Below are positions 23,540-32,100 of a stretch of DNA of 61,789 nt, piece by piece. The notes beneath the pieces are model-generated. The model worked only from the letters and a program-made list of their open reading frames with translations, had not been told where the DNA came from and searched no databases. The DNA comes from a virus. The stretch is from positions 1 through 61,789 of IMG/VR virus record IMGVR_UViG_3300035698_024294, one strand, 5' to 3'. Numbering within the stretch: the first letter of the stretch is position 1; every line of letters starts with the position of its first letter. The translations under genes and the position numbers were made by a program.

Positions 23540-23698
23540 ATGAAAGCAACGAGAGGAAGATTAGGGTCTTTTCCCTTTATTTTCAAATATTATCTTAAAG
23601 ATTCTATTATGATTTCTTTAAGTAAAGAAAAAGTTTCTATTTTCCCTGATGGAAGCATAAGAAGAACAAAAAAGTATATAAGGAATAAAAACAAATAA
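23540..23698 (+). CDS. small basic hypothetical protein
   Basis: 52 residues, MKATRGRLGSFPFIFKYYL..., ending KKYIRNKNK, behind TGGAGAAAAAGA. Stop overlaps the gp46 start (TAATG). Confidence 0.55.
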   Translation: MKATRGRLGSFPFIFKYYLKDSIMISLSKEKVSIFPDGSIRRTKKYIRNKNK

Positions 23699-25875
23699 TG
23701 AAATTTGAGTGTGTTAAATTTAAGAACTTTAAGAGTTATCCTGATTCAGAAATAGCAATAGACTTAAGCTTTGATGGCATCAAACTTTTAGTTGGAGAGA
23801 ACGGTCATGGCAAATCAACAATAGTTGACGCTATTATTTGGGGAGTTTATGGAAAAAATAAAGATGGAGTTGATGGAGTTGTTAATAGAAAAACAAAGAA
23901 GAATTGTAAGGTAGAAGTTCTCTTTAAGGTTGGAAGTAATAACTATTCTATAGTTAGATATAGAAAACACGAAACTAACGGAAATAAATTGCTCTTCTTT
24001 AAGAATGGTAAAAACATTTCTCAAAGAACAACAGGAGCTACTCAAGAAGTTATTGATAGTGTAATTGAAATTTCTTATAGTGCTATGGTTTCTTCTGTAA
24101 TATTATCTTCAGAATTATATACTTCATTTTTAAGATCTTCAAGAGGAGATAGGCTTAAAACATTTGAGTCTATTTTATCTCTTAAGGATATAACTATTTT
24201 TTATTCTAAACTTAAGAAGTTAAAAATTCCAGTTGATGAAAAGGTTGTAACAACTAATAGAGAAAAAGATAAGATTGAAGTTTCAATATCATCCTTAAGC
24301 GATAATATTGATGAATATAAAGATGGAGTCAAGAGAACTTTATTAGAACTTAAAGTTGAAAAAGAAAGACTACAAGATGAAGTGTTTAAGCTAACTGGAA
24401 AGATTTCTGAATACGATGGAGTAAACGTAGAAAATGAATTAAAAGAAAATGAATCTTATGACTTAATAGTAGAAAGAAACAGAACTATTCAGGCATTAAT
24501 TGATAATGAAGAAGTAAAGTTAATCGACTTAAACCTTCTTGTTGGTAGTATTGATGAGAATAAAGAAATAATAAAAAATCTTAAATCAATCGACATTCAA
24601 AAAGAGATGGACTTAATAAAAAGATATGATGAAGCTATTGTTAAAAATGAAAAAATAAATAATGGAATAGATAAACTCAAAACTGGAATTAAGCATGTTG
24701 ACGAATTAAAAAGGACTATTGCTAAAGACGCTTTTAGCAAAATTACTTTAGAGGAAGAAGAAAAAGGCTTACAGGAAAACGTTAATATATGTCCAACTTG
24801 CAAGCAAAAAGTTGACAAGGAATTAACCGAAAGACTTTTGAAAGAGTGCCAGTTAAAATTAAAAGAGTTACTTAATTCTATTGAGGAAAACACTAAAGAG
24901 TTAAATACAATAGAGACTAAAAACCTTGAAATTAATGATGCTATTAAAAAGCTTAATGGTTTGATAGTTGAGCTTAAAGAAGTTCCTAAGTATGATAATA
25001 ACTACTTAATAAAACTAAATAATCAAATAAAAGAGTTACAGACCAAAAGTCTTTTATTAAATAAAGATATAGAAGCTGGTGAAAATTCTAACATAGATAT
25101 AAAGAAAAGAATTATTGCTTACGAATCTGAGATTAGGGAAAATGAAGAAGGACTAAAAGAGCCTTCTTATCACACAATATTCTTGAAAGACTTAAAAGAA
25201 AAAATACTTCTCCTTAAGGATGAAGCTGAAGAAAAAAGGACTAATATAGAAAAAATTGATGTTAAAGCTAAATCATCATATGATAAAGGGTATATAGATA
25301 ATACATTAAATACAATTAAAAAGCTTAAAAGAAAATTAGTTAGAGTAAAGAAAAGATTAAATGATGAAATTTCAGATCAGGAACATTACGAAGCATTGCT
25401 TACAGTTTTTTCTAATAAAGATTCAGGATTTAAAAAGTTCTTTATTAACAAAATGATAAGTGTATTTAATGATAGAATAAATTTTTATCTTCCATTTTTC
25501 TTTGATAATGAAGTGCATATAGAATTTGATAAAGACTTAAACGAAACCATTGAACTTGAGAAGGAGGTTGTAAGTTTTGCATCGTTTAGCTCTGGTCAAA
25601 AAACGAGATTTGATCTTTCGATTTCTTTCTCTTTATTTATGATGGTCAAGATGTTCTTTTCATCTACTATAAACCTTTTAGTGTTTGATGAGATACTTGA
25701 TATGAATTTAGATAAAAAAGGGTTTAATTCTGTTTATGATATTGTTGATAGTCTTGGAGCAAATAATACGGTATTTGTAGTATCACATAGGGAACTCTAT
25801 AAGGATAAGTTTAATCATCATATACAAATTAAACTTAATGATAAAGGCTTTAGTTATATTTACAGCGAGGTTTAA
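23698..25875 (+). CDS. 46: gp46/SbcC (Rad50)-like ATPase
   Basis: 725 residues. Walker A GENGHGKST (~33-41), two long coiled coils flanking a zinc hook CPTCKQK (~365), signature FSSGQKTRFDLS and Walker B NLLVFDEILD near the end, then VVSHRE. The layout is that of Rad50/SbcC family ATPases and length is normal. Works with the gp47-like nuclease to process DNA ends. Translationally coupled to its neighbours. Confidence 0.93.
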   Translation: MKFECVKFKNFKSYPDSEIAIDLSFDGIKLLVGENGHGKSTIVDAIIWGVYGKNKDGVDGVVNRKTKKNCKVEVLFKVGSNNYSIVRYRKHETNGNKLLFFKNGKNISQRTTGATQEVIDSVIEISYSAMVSSVILSSELYTSFLRSSRGDRLKTFESILSLKDITIFYSKLKKLKIPVDEKVVTTNREKDKIEVSISSLSDNIDEYKDGVKRTLLELKVEKERLQDEVFKLTGKISEYDGVNVENELKENESYDLIVERNRTIQALIDNEEVKLIDLNLLVGSIDENKEIIKNLKSIDIQKEMDLIKRYDEAIVKNEKINNGIDKLKTGIKHVDELKRTIAKDAFSKITLEEEEKGLQENVNICPTCKQKVDKELTERLLKECQLKLKELLNSIEENTKELNTIETKNLEINDAIKKLNGLIVELKEVPKYDNNYLIKLNNQIKELQTKSLLLNKDIEAGENSNIDIKKRIIAYESEIRENEEGLKEPSYHTIFLKDLKEKILLLKDEAEEKRTNIEKIDVKAKSSYDKGYIDNTLNTIKKLKRKLVRVKKRLNDEISDQEHYEALLTVFSNKDSGFKKFFINKMISVFNDRINFYLPFFFDNEVHIEFDKDLNETIELEKEVVSFASFSSGQKTRFDLSISFSLFMMVKMFFSSTINLLVFDEILDMNLDKKGFNSVYDIVDSLGANNTVFVVSHRELYKDKFNHHIQIKLNDKGFSYIYSEV

Positions 25876-25877
25876 GG

Positions 25878-26315
25878 ATGAGCAACGAAGACGAAAATAA
25901 AAACGAAGACGAAGTTGAAGCTGATACAAGGTCAGTAATCGAAATAGCAGAGGCAGCTATGAAAAAATTTAACTTTATTGATAAAGTTAAGAGTTCTTAT
26001 GGAATAGCTGTTTTAACTAACGGGACTATAGTAAAAATATTATATAATTTTGAAATTGTTGCTGAGAATTGGCGAATGTATAACAAAGCTATTTCTCTTG
26101 ACGATCAAAACTTAATTAAAGAAATATTAACAGTAAATACTGACGGAGGAATTGTAGATACTGGAGATGTAATGATTGACATTAATCTTATTTCTACGAT
26201 GCATCCTTTATATAGAAATGCAGCCTTGAGCGAAAAAGATTTTATGGAATATACAAAAAGGGAAATGATTATTGAGAGTTATTTTTATAATTCTGATGGA
26301 GAAATTGAAGAGTAA
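25878..26315 (+). CDS. hypothetical protein downstream of gp46
   Basis: 145 residues, acidic start MSNEDENKNEDEVEADTRSV. Mostly helical, no motif recognised. Two bases after gp46, ribosome site AAGGATG within the preceding stop region; ends in the bidirectional terminator. Confidence 0.6.
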   Translation: MSNEDENKNEDEVEADTRSVIEIAEAAMKKFNFIDKVKSSYGIAVLTNGTIVKILYNFEIVAENWRMYNKAISLDDQNLIKEILTVNTDGGIVDTGDVMIDINLISTMHPLYRNAALSEKDFMEYTKREMIIESYFYNSDGEIEE

Positions 26316-26346
26316 AAAAAAGACATCCAATTGGATGTCTTTTTTA
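26314..26346. terminator. bidirectional terminator (copy of 5803-5835)
   Basis: A-tract, GACATCC-AATT-GGATGTC, T-tract between convergent genes. The hairpin, A-tract and T-tract are identical to those at 5.8 kb. Confidence 0.9.
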
Positions 26347-26347
26347 T

Positions 26348-27742
26348 TTATGCTATTTTAGAATTTACTTTATCTGTAGCTTGCTTAGCTACCATTATGT
26401 TTTTTGGTGGTGTTCCAGTTTGTTTAGCTGGTTTTGCTTTTGCAAGTCTTCTTACTTTATCAGCAGCTATTCTTGCTTCTTCTCTCTTCTTTTTTGCTTT
26501 ATCAAGAATATCTTTTTTAACGGCTGGGTCGTCAGAGTTTACAAATTTCTCAAACTCTTTTGGACTATATTTTTTAATGATACTATCAGCAGTTTCCGTT
26601 TTAACTTTAGAGATAACCTTTTCTGCTGTTCTTTTAATAACAGGAGCTGCTGTTTCGCTACCTCTTTTTACAACTTCTCCAACTTTTTTAGCGGCTACTC
26701 CAACTTTGTCTTTAGCATCTTGTGCTATTTTAGAGCCGGCAACTTTGCTTATGCCTTTTTTTACAGATGCAGCACCTGCAGCAATTGAAGAACCTGCTCT
26801 CTGAGCTACGCTATCTAAACTTTTAACAATAACTGCATTTTCTGCGGTATTTACTATTTGTTTTATTTCGTTATATAGCTTTTTTGAATTAGTGGTTGCT
26901 TTTAATCTGGAAGAAAAATTTGAATGAGACGAATAACCAGATTGTTGTTTTTCAATAGAGTTTATTTTTTTATTTACTTGTTTTTCAAGGTTTGTTATAA
27001 CCTTTTTCATTTTTATTTTTTTCTGATCTGACAAGTTTTCTTTTGATGCTTTTTCGTTAAACTCTTCCATTTTATCTTTAAGAAGAGTTGATGCTTCTTG
27101 AGAATAAAACTCTGGACTTTTTTTATCATTAACATTAGGGGTTCTCATAGAACCTGACTTGATATCTTTTTGAAGGGTTTTACTTCTTTTGATTAAGTCT
27201 TCAGATTTATCGAACTCTTTTGGGGCAGGAGTTTCTGGTTTGTCATTTTCTCCTGATGCTTCAGCGGGTTCTTCTGCTTCAGCAGGAGCATCCTTTTCAG
27301 CAGGAGCATCCTTTTCAGCAGGAGCATCCTTTTCAGCAGGTGTTTCTGTTTTCAGGGATTTGATGTAATCTTTAGTTCCGGCTTTGATGTTTTTAATAAT
27401 AGGAAGGTTTTTAAGTTTTCCGTCTTCGCCAGGTATAATTCCAAGGCTACTTAATGACTCAAGAGCAGCTTTATCTGCGTTTGTTGATAAAACTTCAATA
27501 GCTAATGCAAGATTTTTATAATCATCTTGTTTTATGCTAACAGCTTTAGAACCAGCATCATTCTTGAAAGCAGCTATAAGTTCTTTGTTAGCAGAAGCTT
27601 TCTTGAGAACTTCGGCAGCTTTTACTTTGGCTTCCTTGTTTTTCTTAAAGCCTATTCCGTATTCACCTATGAGAGCTTCAAAAGAATCTTTCTCAAGAGC
27701 TTCGTTAATTCTATCGTTATAATAATCTTTGAATGATTTCAT
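26348..27742 (-). CDS. Ala/Lys-rich late protein, candidate internal head protein
   Basis: 464 residues, rich in Ala, Lys and Glu, largely helical, with a proline-rich repeat (APAEKD three times) around residues 135-160. It begins MKSFKDYYNDRINE followed by ALEKDS: INE-A matches the I-x-E cleavage rule of T4 capsid-targeting peptides, and MKSFKDYY resembles T4 MKTYQEFI. A late-type motif precedes it. Internal protein packaged with the DNA is the best guess; no enzyme motif seen. Confidence 0.6.
   Translation of the reverse strand: MKSFKDYYNDRINEALEKDSFEALIGEYGIGFKKNKEAKVKAAEVLKKASANKELIAAFKNDAGSKAVSIKQDDYKNLALAIEVLSTNADKAALESLSSLGIIPGEDGKLKNLPIIKNIKAGTKDYIKSLKTETPAEKDAPAEKDAPAEKDAPAEAEEPAEASGENDKPETPAPKEFDKSEDLIKRSKTLQKDIKSGSMRTPNVNDKKSPEFYSQEASTLLKDKMEEFNEKASKENLSDQKKIKMKKVITNLEKQVNKKINSIEKQQSGYSSHSNFSSRLKATTNSKKLYNEIKQIVNTAENAVIVKSLDSVAQRAGSSIAAGAASVKKGISKVAGSKIAQDAKDKVGVAAKKVGEVVKRGSETAAPVIKRTAEKVISKVKTETADSIIKKYSPKEFEKFVNSDDPAVKKDILDKAKKKREEARIAADKVRRLAKAKPAKQTGTPPKNIMVAKQATDKVNSKIA
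27279..27340 (-). repeat. 18-bp tandem repeat inside the Ala-rich gene
   Basis: TCAGCAGGAGCATCCTTT three times in tandem followed by a partial fourth copy, encoding the repeat APAEKD. Slippage could change its copy number. Confidence 0.9.
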
Positions 27743-27762
27743 ATTTTAATTCTCCATTTAAT

Positions 27763-27772
27763 ATACCTTTAC
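27763..27772 (-). promoter_or_regulatory. late-type motif, one mismatch
   Basis: GTAAAGGTATATTAAA on the minus strand, about 20 bases before the Ala-rich gene. Confidence 0.4.
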
Positions 27773-27781
27773 AGTATATAG

Positions 27782-27810
27782 TTGACAATAAAAGAATAAT
27801 ACTCTATAAT
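27782..27810 (+). promoter_or_regulatory. early-type promoter for dnaE N-terminal part
   Basis: TTGACA, ATAAAAGAATAATACTC, TATAAT, 17 bases before the ATG. Confidence 0.9.
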
Positions 27811-27827
27811 TAACTAAAGGAGATAAA

Positions 27828-29117
27828 ATGAGCTTTTCGCACTTACATATCCATTCTCACATTGGAAGTCAATTGGATGGGGTAGGAACGCCTACCCAAT
27901 ATGCCGAATTGGCTAAAAAGATGGGTCATACATCTTTAGCAATTACAGACCACGGAAAAATGAATGGTCATTACGAACACTATCAAGCATGCAAAAAAGC
28001 TGGTATAAAACCTATCTTTGGAGTTGAGGCTTATGTAGAATTTGAGCTTGAAAGAATGGCTGAAGTTAAAGGAAAGGTGAAACGTCAAAGAAATAAAAAC
28101 ATGCATATGGTTTTATTGGCTAAGAACGAGATTGGATATAAAAACTTATTAAAGTTAAATTACTTATCTAATTCAGATGAAAAACATTATTATTACACAA
28201 ATCACATTTTAATTAAAGAAATTTTTGAGCATAAAGAAGGAATAATTATAGGAACTGCTTGTATGGGTTCTCCGTTTGCAAGATTATATAGAGATGATAA
28301 AAAAGATTTATCTGAAAAATTATTCAAGACTTTTAAGGAGCAGTTTGGAGAAGATTTTTACGCTGAAATTCAGATGAATGAAATTACTCATCCTATTGAT
28401 AATTTTGAGCATGGACAAAAATCTGTAAACGAATGGATGATTAGCCTTGCCAAAAAGTATGATGTTCCAATTGTAATGACGGGAGACGTTCACTATGCAG
28501 AACCAGGACTTGATAAAATTCAAACTCTTGCTATTGCAATAAGTAGAAAAACAACTCTTGCTGAATTAGATTGGAAGCTTGAAGGAAAAAGTTTATTCTA
28601 TATGGATGAAAGCGACTTTCATAAGTTTAATGAAGATTGGGATTATGGATACACAAAAGAAGAGATTGATGAATGGTGTAATAATACTCAATTGATTGCT
28701 GACAGATGTGAGTTTAAATTTATGGAAAGAAACAGATTGTTACTTCCGAAGTTTTCTAAGGATGATGATAGTTTATTGATTAAGGAAAGCAAGAATGGAC
28801 TCGTAAATAAAATGAAGCTTTCACTTTGGGAAGAAGTTCCAGTAAAATATAGAAAGCGACTTGTTAGAGAACTTGAAATTCTTTTAAGAAAAGGGTTTGC
28901 AAGTTATATTATGATTCTTTGGGATGTGTTTAACTTTTCAAAGAGAGAAAATATTATGAGAGGCCCTTCTCGCGGCTCTGGTGGAGGTTCTTTAGTTTTA
29001 TATTCCTTAGATATAACAACTTTAGATCCAATTGAATATGAACTGATTTTTGAAAGATTTCTTTCTGATGAACGTTCGATGGATGTTATATATGATTACT
29101 TTGGAGAAGCAATATGA
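27828..29117 (+). CDS. dnaE: DNA polymerase III alpha (DnaE), N-terminal piece: PHP domain and start of palm
   Basis: 429 residues. The PHP domain (1-~230) keeps metal-site motifs: HLHIHSHIGS, ITDHGKMNG, FGVEAYVE, GTACMGS and TGDVHYAEP, so proofreading by PHP is possible. Palm follows: MRGPSRGSGGGSLVLYSL, then TTLDPIEYELIFERFLSDER. In DnaE the next residues are SMPD(I/F)D.D with the catalytic Asp pair; here the frame reads SMDVIYDYFGEAI and stops, so the piece lacks all catalytic Asp. The missing part continues at 32087-33167 after 3 kb of other genes. Ribosome site AAAGGAGATAAA. ATGA overlap with the next gene. Confidence 0.92.
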   Translation: MSFSHLHIHSHIGSQLDGVGTPTQYAELAKKMGHTSLAITDHGKMNGHYEHYQACKKAGIKPIFGVEAYVEFELERMAEVKGKVKRQRNKNMHMVLLAKNEIGYKNLLKLNYLSNSDEKHYYYTNHILIKEIFEHKEGIIIGTACMGSPFARLYRDDKKDLSEKLFKTFKEQFGEDFYAEIQMNEITHPIDNFEHGQKSVNEWMISLAKKYDVPIVMTGDVHYAEPGLDKIQTLAIAISRKTTLAELDWKLEGKSLFYMDESDFHKFNEDWDYGYTKEEIDEWCNNTQLIADRCEFKFMERNRLLLPKFSKDDDSLLIKESKNGLVNKMKLSLWEEVPVKYRKRLVRELEILLRKGFASYIMILWDVFNFSKRENIMRGPSRGSGGGSLVLYSLDITTLDPIEYELIFERFLSDERSMDVIYDYFGEAI

Positions 29118-29407
29118 AAACAATTTATAAATACGAATTAGAAGTTGCAGATAGACAAATGGTTAAATTGCCAGTAGGTGCTGAAATTCTTTCTGTATTT
29201 TCGCAAAAGAAGGAAGGAACAGAAGAATTGTTTATATGGGCTATGATAGACACTAAAGAAGAAAATACTTCAGTCAGATGGATTAATGTATATGGAACTG
29301 GAAATCCAATAATTGATTCTGAATATCTTGACTTAAAATTTATAGGAACTTGCCATATGTTTAAAGGTTCTCTTGTTTGGCATGTTTTTGAAAGTGTAGG
29401 GAGTTAA
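29114..29407 (+). CDS. conserved small phage protein
   Basis: 97 residues, MKTIYKYELEVADRQMVKLP, then AEILSVFSQ, GTGNPI and GSLVWHVFE. I recognise this as a widespread uncharacterised phage/bacterial family of this length. It overlaps the dnaE piece by 4 bases and starts a cluster of small genes inserted between DnaE parts. Confidence 0.65.
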   Translation: MKTIYKYELEVADRQMVKLPVGAEILSVFSQKKEGTEELFIWAMIDTKEENTSVRWINVYGTGNPIIDSEYLDLKFIGTCHMFKGSLVWHVFESVGS

Positions 29408-29408
29408 A

Positions 29409-29570
29409 ATGGACGATGAAATTTATGATGAATTTGTTGATGGGTTTAATCAAGGCAAAGCATTTCTTGCTGATTATTTATTGGAGTGGATAAATACTGA
29501 TGAAAGTATTCCGCAAGAAACTTCAGAACTTTTAAGGCAAAAGATAGAAGGTTTTAATAATGAAGATTGA
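29409..29570 (+). CDS. small acidic hypothetical protein
   Basis: 53 residues, MDDEIYDEFVDGFNQGKAFL, two bases after the previous stop, overlapping the next gene by 11 bases. No family recognised. Confidence 0.5.
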   Translation: MDDEIYDEFVDGFNQGKAFLADYLLEWINTDESIPQETSELLRQKIEGFNNED

Positions 29571-29772
29571 GTTTATAGAAGGTGAGTTAGAAAAAGTTTC
29601 AACACAAATATTAGAATTTTTATTAGAGTTTTTTTTAAATAATTGTGATGATCAAGAATTAGGTTATATTGTATATCATATGGAAGATTATGCTTATAAA
29701 GTTTCTATTGATAAAGAACGTAACAGAATAAATATAGAAAAGTATCTTAACGATGATAAGGAAGTAATGTAA
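29560..29772 (+). CDS. small hypothetical protein
   Basis: 70 residues, MKIEFIEGELEKVSTQILEF, acidic, helical first half. Overlaps neighbours on both sides (TAATG downstream). Confidence 0.5.
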   Translation: MKIEFIEGELEKVSTQILEFLLEFFLNNCDDQELGYIVYHMEDYAYKVSIDKERNRINIEKYLNDDKEVM

Positions 29773-29942
29773 TGGAAGTAGAGTATACTGTATCTTGTAA
29801 TGAATGTGGCGAAAAGTTTAAGGTAAGATTTGATACATCAGGCTTAGACAAAGAAATGCAGATGATGGCTGTTTGTCCATCATGTCAAAAAGAAGTTGAA
29901 GTTACCCTCAAAGGAAATATTCAAAGAATAAAAAAAGATTGA
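29772..29942 (+). CDS. small zinc-ribbon protein
   Basis: 56 residues with CNECGEKF and CPSCQKEV, a four-Cys zinc ribbon. Start overlaps the previous stop. Its stop codon lies in the -35 of the next promoter. Confidence 0.6.
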   Translation: MEVEYTVSCNECGEKFKVRFDTSGLDKEMQMMAVCPSCQKEVEVTLKGNIQRIKKD

Positions 29943-29967
29943 CATAAAAAGAATAATTGTCTATAAT
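29939..29967 (+). promoter_or_regulatory. early-type promoter for Pif1-like helicase
   Basis: TTGACA, TAAAAAGAATAATTGTC, TATAAT. ATG follows five bases after the -10, so the message would be leaderless or start very close to the ATG. Confidence 0.88.
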
Positions 29968-29972
29968 TAGGC

Positions 29973-31277
29973 ATGAACCAAGAAGAAAAAGATGAACTGA
30001 AAATAATTATAGACAAGTATCTAAAAGACTTTGACGATTTAGGATACGAAATGAATGATGAACTCAAGAAAGCACTTTTGCTTGCTGAGTTCTCTGAGAA
30101 AAACGTTATCGTTTCTGGGAGTGCAGGGACTGGTAAATCTACATTTATAGAATTATTGCAGGCTAATACGGAAAAGAATTTAGTCTTGTTGGCTCCTACT
30201 GGAGTTGCTGCAGTTAATATTAAAGGTGTAACTATACACTCATTCTTCAAACTTGCCTTTGGCATAATAAATAAATTCGCAGTATCGTCAGGAAATAAAG
30301 ATGTAATAATGAAAACAGATGTTATTATTATAGATGAAATTTCAATGGTGAGAGCTGACTTAATGGATGCTATGGATTATCAGCTAAGAGTTTTAACTGG
30401 TAATTCTAATGTTCCATTTGGCGGAATTAAAATTATTGCTGTTGGTGACTTATTTCAATTACCTCCAATCGTTAGGAGAGGAAGTGCAGATGAGAAATAT
30501 ATAAAGGAAAACTTTTATTCTTCTTGGTTCTTTAGTGCTCCTGATATTGGACATTTCTCTATCGTTGAACTAACAAAAATTTATAGACAAAAAGACGAAA
30601 ATTTTGTAGAAACTCTTAATAGAATTAGAACAGGAAAACAGTCTTGGGATGATTTGAAATATATTAATAAAAGAGTTGTAAAAGAAGAAAGTTTTGGTGA
30701 TGATTATATTTATTTATCTACTACTAACAGAGTAGCTGATGAAATAAATAGAAAGCGTCTAAAGGAAATTAAGGAAAGGTCATATTATTTTTCAGCTCTT
30801 ATTTCAGGGGATTATCCTCAAGGTTCATATCCAACAACTGAAAGATTAGAGCTTAAGAAAGGCGCTCAAATAATGATGATTAAAAATGGATTGAATTGGT
30901 ATAATGGTCAAATAGGTTTTATTACTTCTATTGGAGAAGATTATATTAAAGTTTCTCTTGATGGTATAACTCGTTTAATTGCTAAAACTGTTTGGATAAA
31001 TGGAGACTATGAATTAAAGAATGGGAAAATTCAGATTACTGAAAAGGGACGTTTTACTCAATTTCCAGTTAAGCTTGCTTATGCAATAACAATTCATAAA
31101 AGTCAAGGAAAAACTTATGATAAAGTTTATATTGATTTAGGAAATGGAGCGTTTAGTGCAGGACAGACTTATGTTGCATTATCAAGATGCAAAACGTTAA
31201 AAGGAATTGGACTAAAGTATAAAGTGGAAAAATCAGATATTATAGTTGATAGAGTTTTGAAAGAAAATTTTGCATGA
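29973..31277 (+). CDS. Pif1-like superfamily 1B helicase (Dda role)
   Basis: 434 residues. Walker A GSAGTGKST (49-57), APTGVAAVNIKG, Walker B VIIIDEISMV, AVGDLFQLPP, and C-terminal YAITIHKSQGKTYDKV and TYVALSRCKTLKG. These are the motifs of the Pif1/RecD branch of 5'-3' helicases, as in T4 Dda. It likely removes proteins or structures at forks. Its gene lies between DnaE pieces and has its own promoter; the stop overlaps the HNH gene by 4 bases. Confidence 0.9.
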   Translation: MNQEEKDELKIIIDKYLKDFDDLGYEMNDELKKALLLAEFSEKNVIVSGSAGTGKSTFIELLQANTEKNLVLLAPTGVAAVNIKGVTIHSFFKLAFGIINKFAVSSGNKDVIMKTDVIIIDEISMVRADLMDAMDYQLRVLTGNSNVPFGGIKIIAVGDLFQLPPIVRRGSADEKYIKENFYSSWFFSAPDIGHFSIVELTKIYRQKDENFVETLNRIRTGKQSWDDLKYINKRVVKEESFGDDYIYLSTTNRVADEINRKRLKEIKERSYYFSALISGDYPQGSYPTTERLELKKGAQIMMIKNGLNWYNGQIGFITSIGEDYIKVSLDGITRLIAKTVWINGDYELKNGKIQITEKGRFTQFPVKLAYAITIHKSQGKTYDKVYIDLGNGAFSAGQTYVALSRCKTLKGIGLKYKVEKSDIIVDRVLKENFA

Positions 31278-31741
31278 CAAAAGCAGAATATAAAAGAGAC
31301 TGGAAAAGAGAAGCAAGAAAAAAAGATCTTTATTATAAGTCATGGGATAGTTTAGCTCGCCTTATCCGGCAAGATATCGGAAAAGAAAAAAAAGGAATAT
31401 GGATTGGAGAAATTGTAGGATATTCTAAGCAAGATTTTGGTAATTATATAGAAAGCATTTTTGAAGAAAAAATGAATTGGAAAAACTATGGAAAAGGAAA
31501 AGGTTTTTGGAATATAGATCATATTATTCCAAGAAATTTTTTTTATGATGCTTATGGATATAATTTAGAGGCAGCTAAAAAAGCAAACTCTTTAAGGAAT
31601 TTAAGACCTTTTTGGTTTGAAGATAATGTAATAAAAAGAAGAAACATAAGATTAGAAGAAGTGGAAAAATATCAATTAGAAGATTTAATTCCAGAGGTGT
31701 TTTTTGAAAAGCTTAAGTTATTAAAAGCAATAAAAACTTAA
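31274..31741 (+). CDS. HNH homing endonuclease
   Basis: 155 residues, basic N-terminus MTKAEYKRDWKREARKKD, HNH core FWNIDHIIPRNFF and NSLRNLRPFWFEDNV. Begins inside the helicase stop codon (ATGACA). It sits upstream of a decayed HNH gene and 0.6 kb before the group I intron, which carries no endonuclease of its own. Confidence 0.8.
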   Translation: MTKAEYKRDWKREARKKDLYYKSWDSLARLIRQDIGKEKKGIWIGEIVGYSKQDFGNYIESIFEEKMNWKNYGKGKGFWNIDHIIPRNFFYDAYGYNLEAAKKANSLRNLRPFWFEDNVIKRRNIRLEEVEKYQLEDLIPEVFFEKLKLLKAIKT

Positions 31742-31757
31742 CTAAAGGATAATAAAA

Positions 31758-32100
31758 ATGTTAAAAGAGAAAAAAACTATGATAATTAAAGTTCCTAGGA
31801 AGAGATAAAGACGGAAATAAATGGACTGAAATTTTAGGTTATAATGCTGATGATTTATTAAAGCATTTTGGAGTTTCTTTTATTCCAGAAGAATATCAAA
31901 TAGATCATATAATTCCAATAGATTTATATAATTTTTGTGGAATAGATGAAGAATTTATGAAATGCTGGAATATTAGAAACTTAAGAATAATTCCAGCTAA
32001 AGAAAATCAAGCAAAAGGAAATAAGCTTGACAAAAAAAGAATAATTGAGTATAATATAATAAACTTGTTACCAAAGGAGATAATTTTTGAAGACATTTGA
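31758..32100 (+). pseudogene. decayed HNH endonuclease
   Basis: The ATG frame at 31758 stops after 16 codons. The next frame is open for ~95 codons with EILGYNADDLLKHFG, then YQIDHIIPIDLYNF and CWNIRNLRIIPAKENQAKGN, a clear HNH core of the phage intron type. A one-base shift near 31800 separates start and domain. The early-type promoter at 32027 lies inside its 3' part. Confidence 0.75.
32027..32055 (+). promoter_or_regulatory. early-type promoter for dnaE middle piece
   Basis: TTGACA, AAAAAAGAATAATTGAG, TATAAT. Followed by AAAGGAG and a TTG start at 32087. Confidence 0.88.

Noticed and set aside
26331-26804. 157-codon plus-strand frame over the Ala-rich gene
   Set aside because: Reverse reading of Ala/Lys codons; starts in the terminator and lacks protein-like motifs.
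27279-27340. CRISPR-like tandem repeat
   Set aside because: 18-bp units without spacers, in frame within a coding region; a simple coding repeat.
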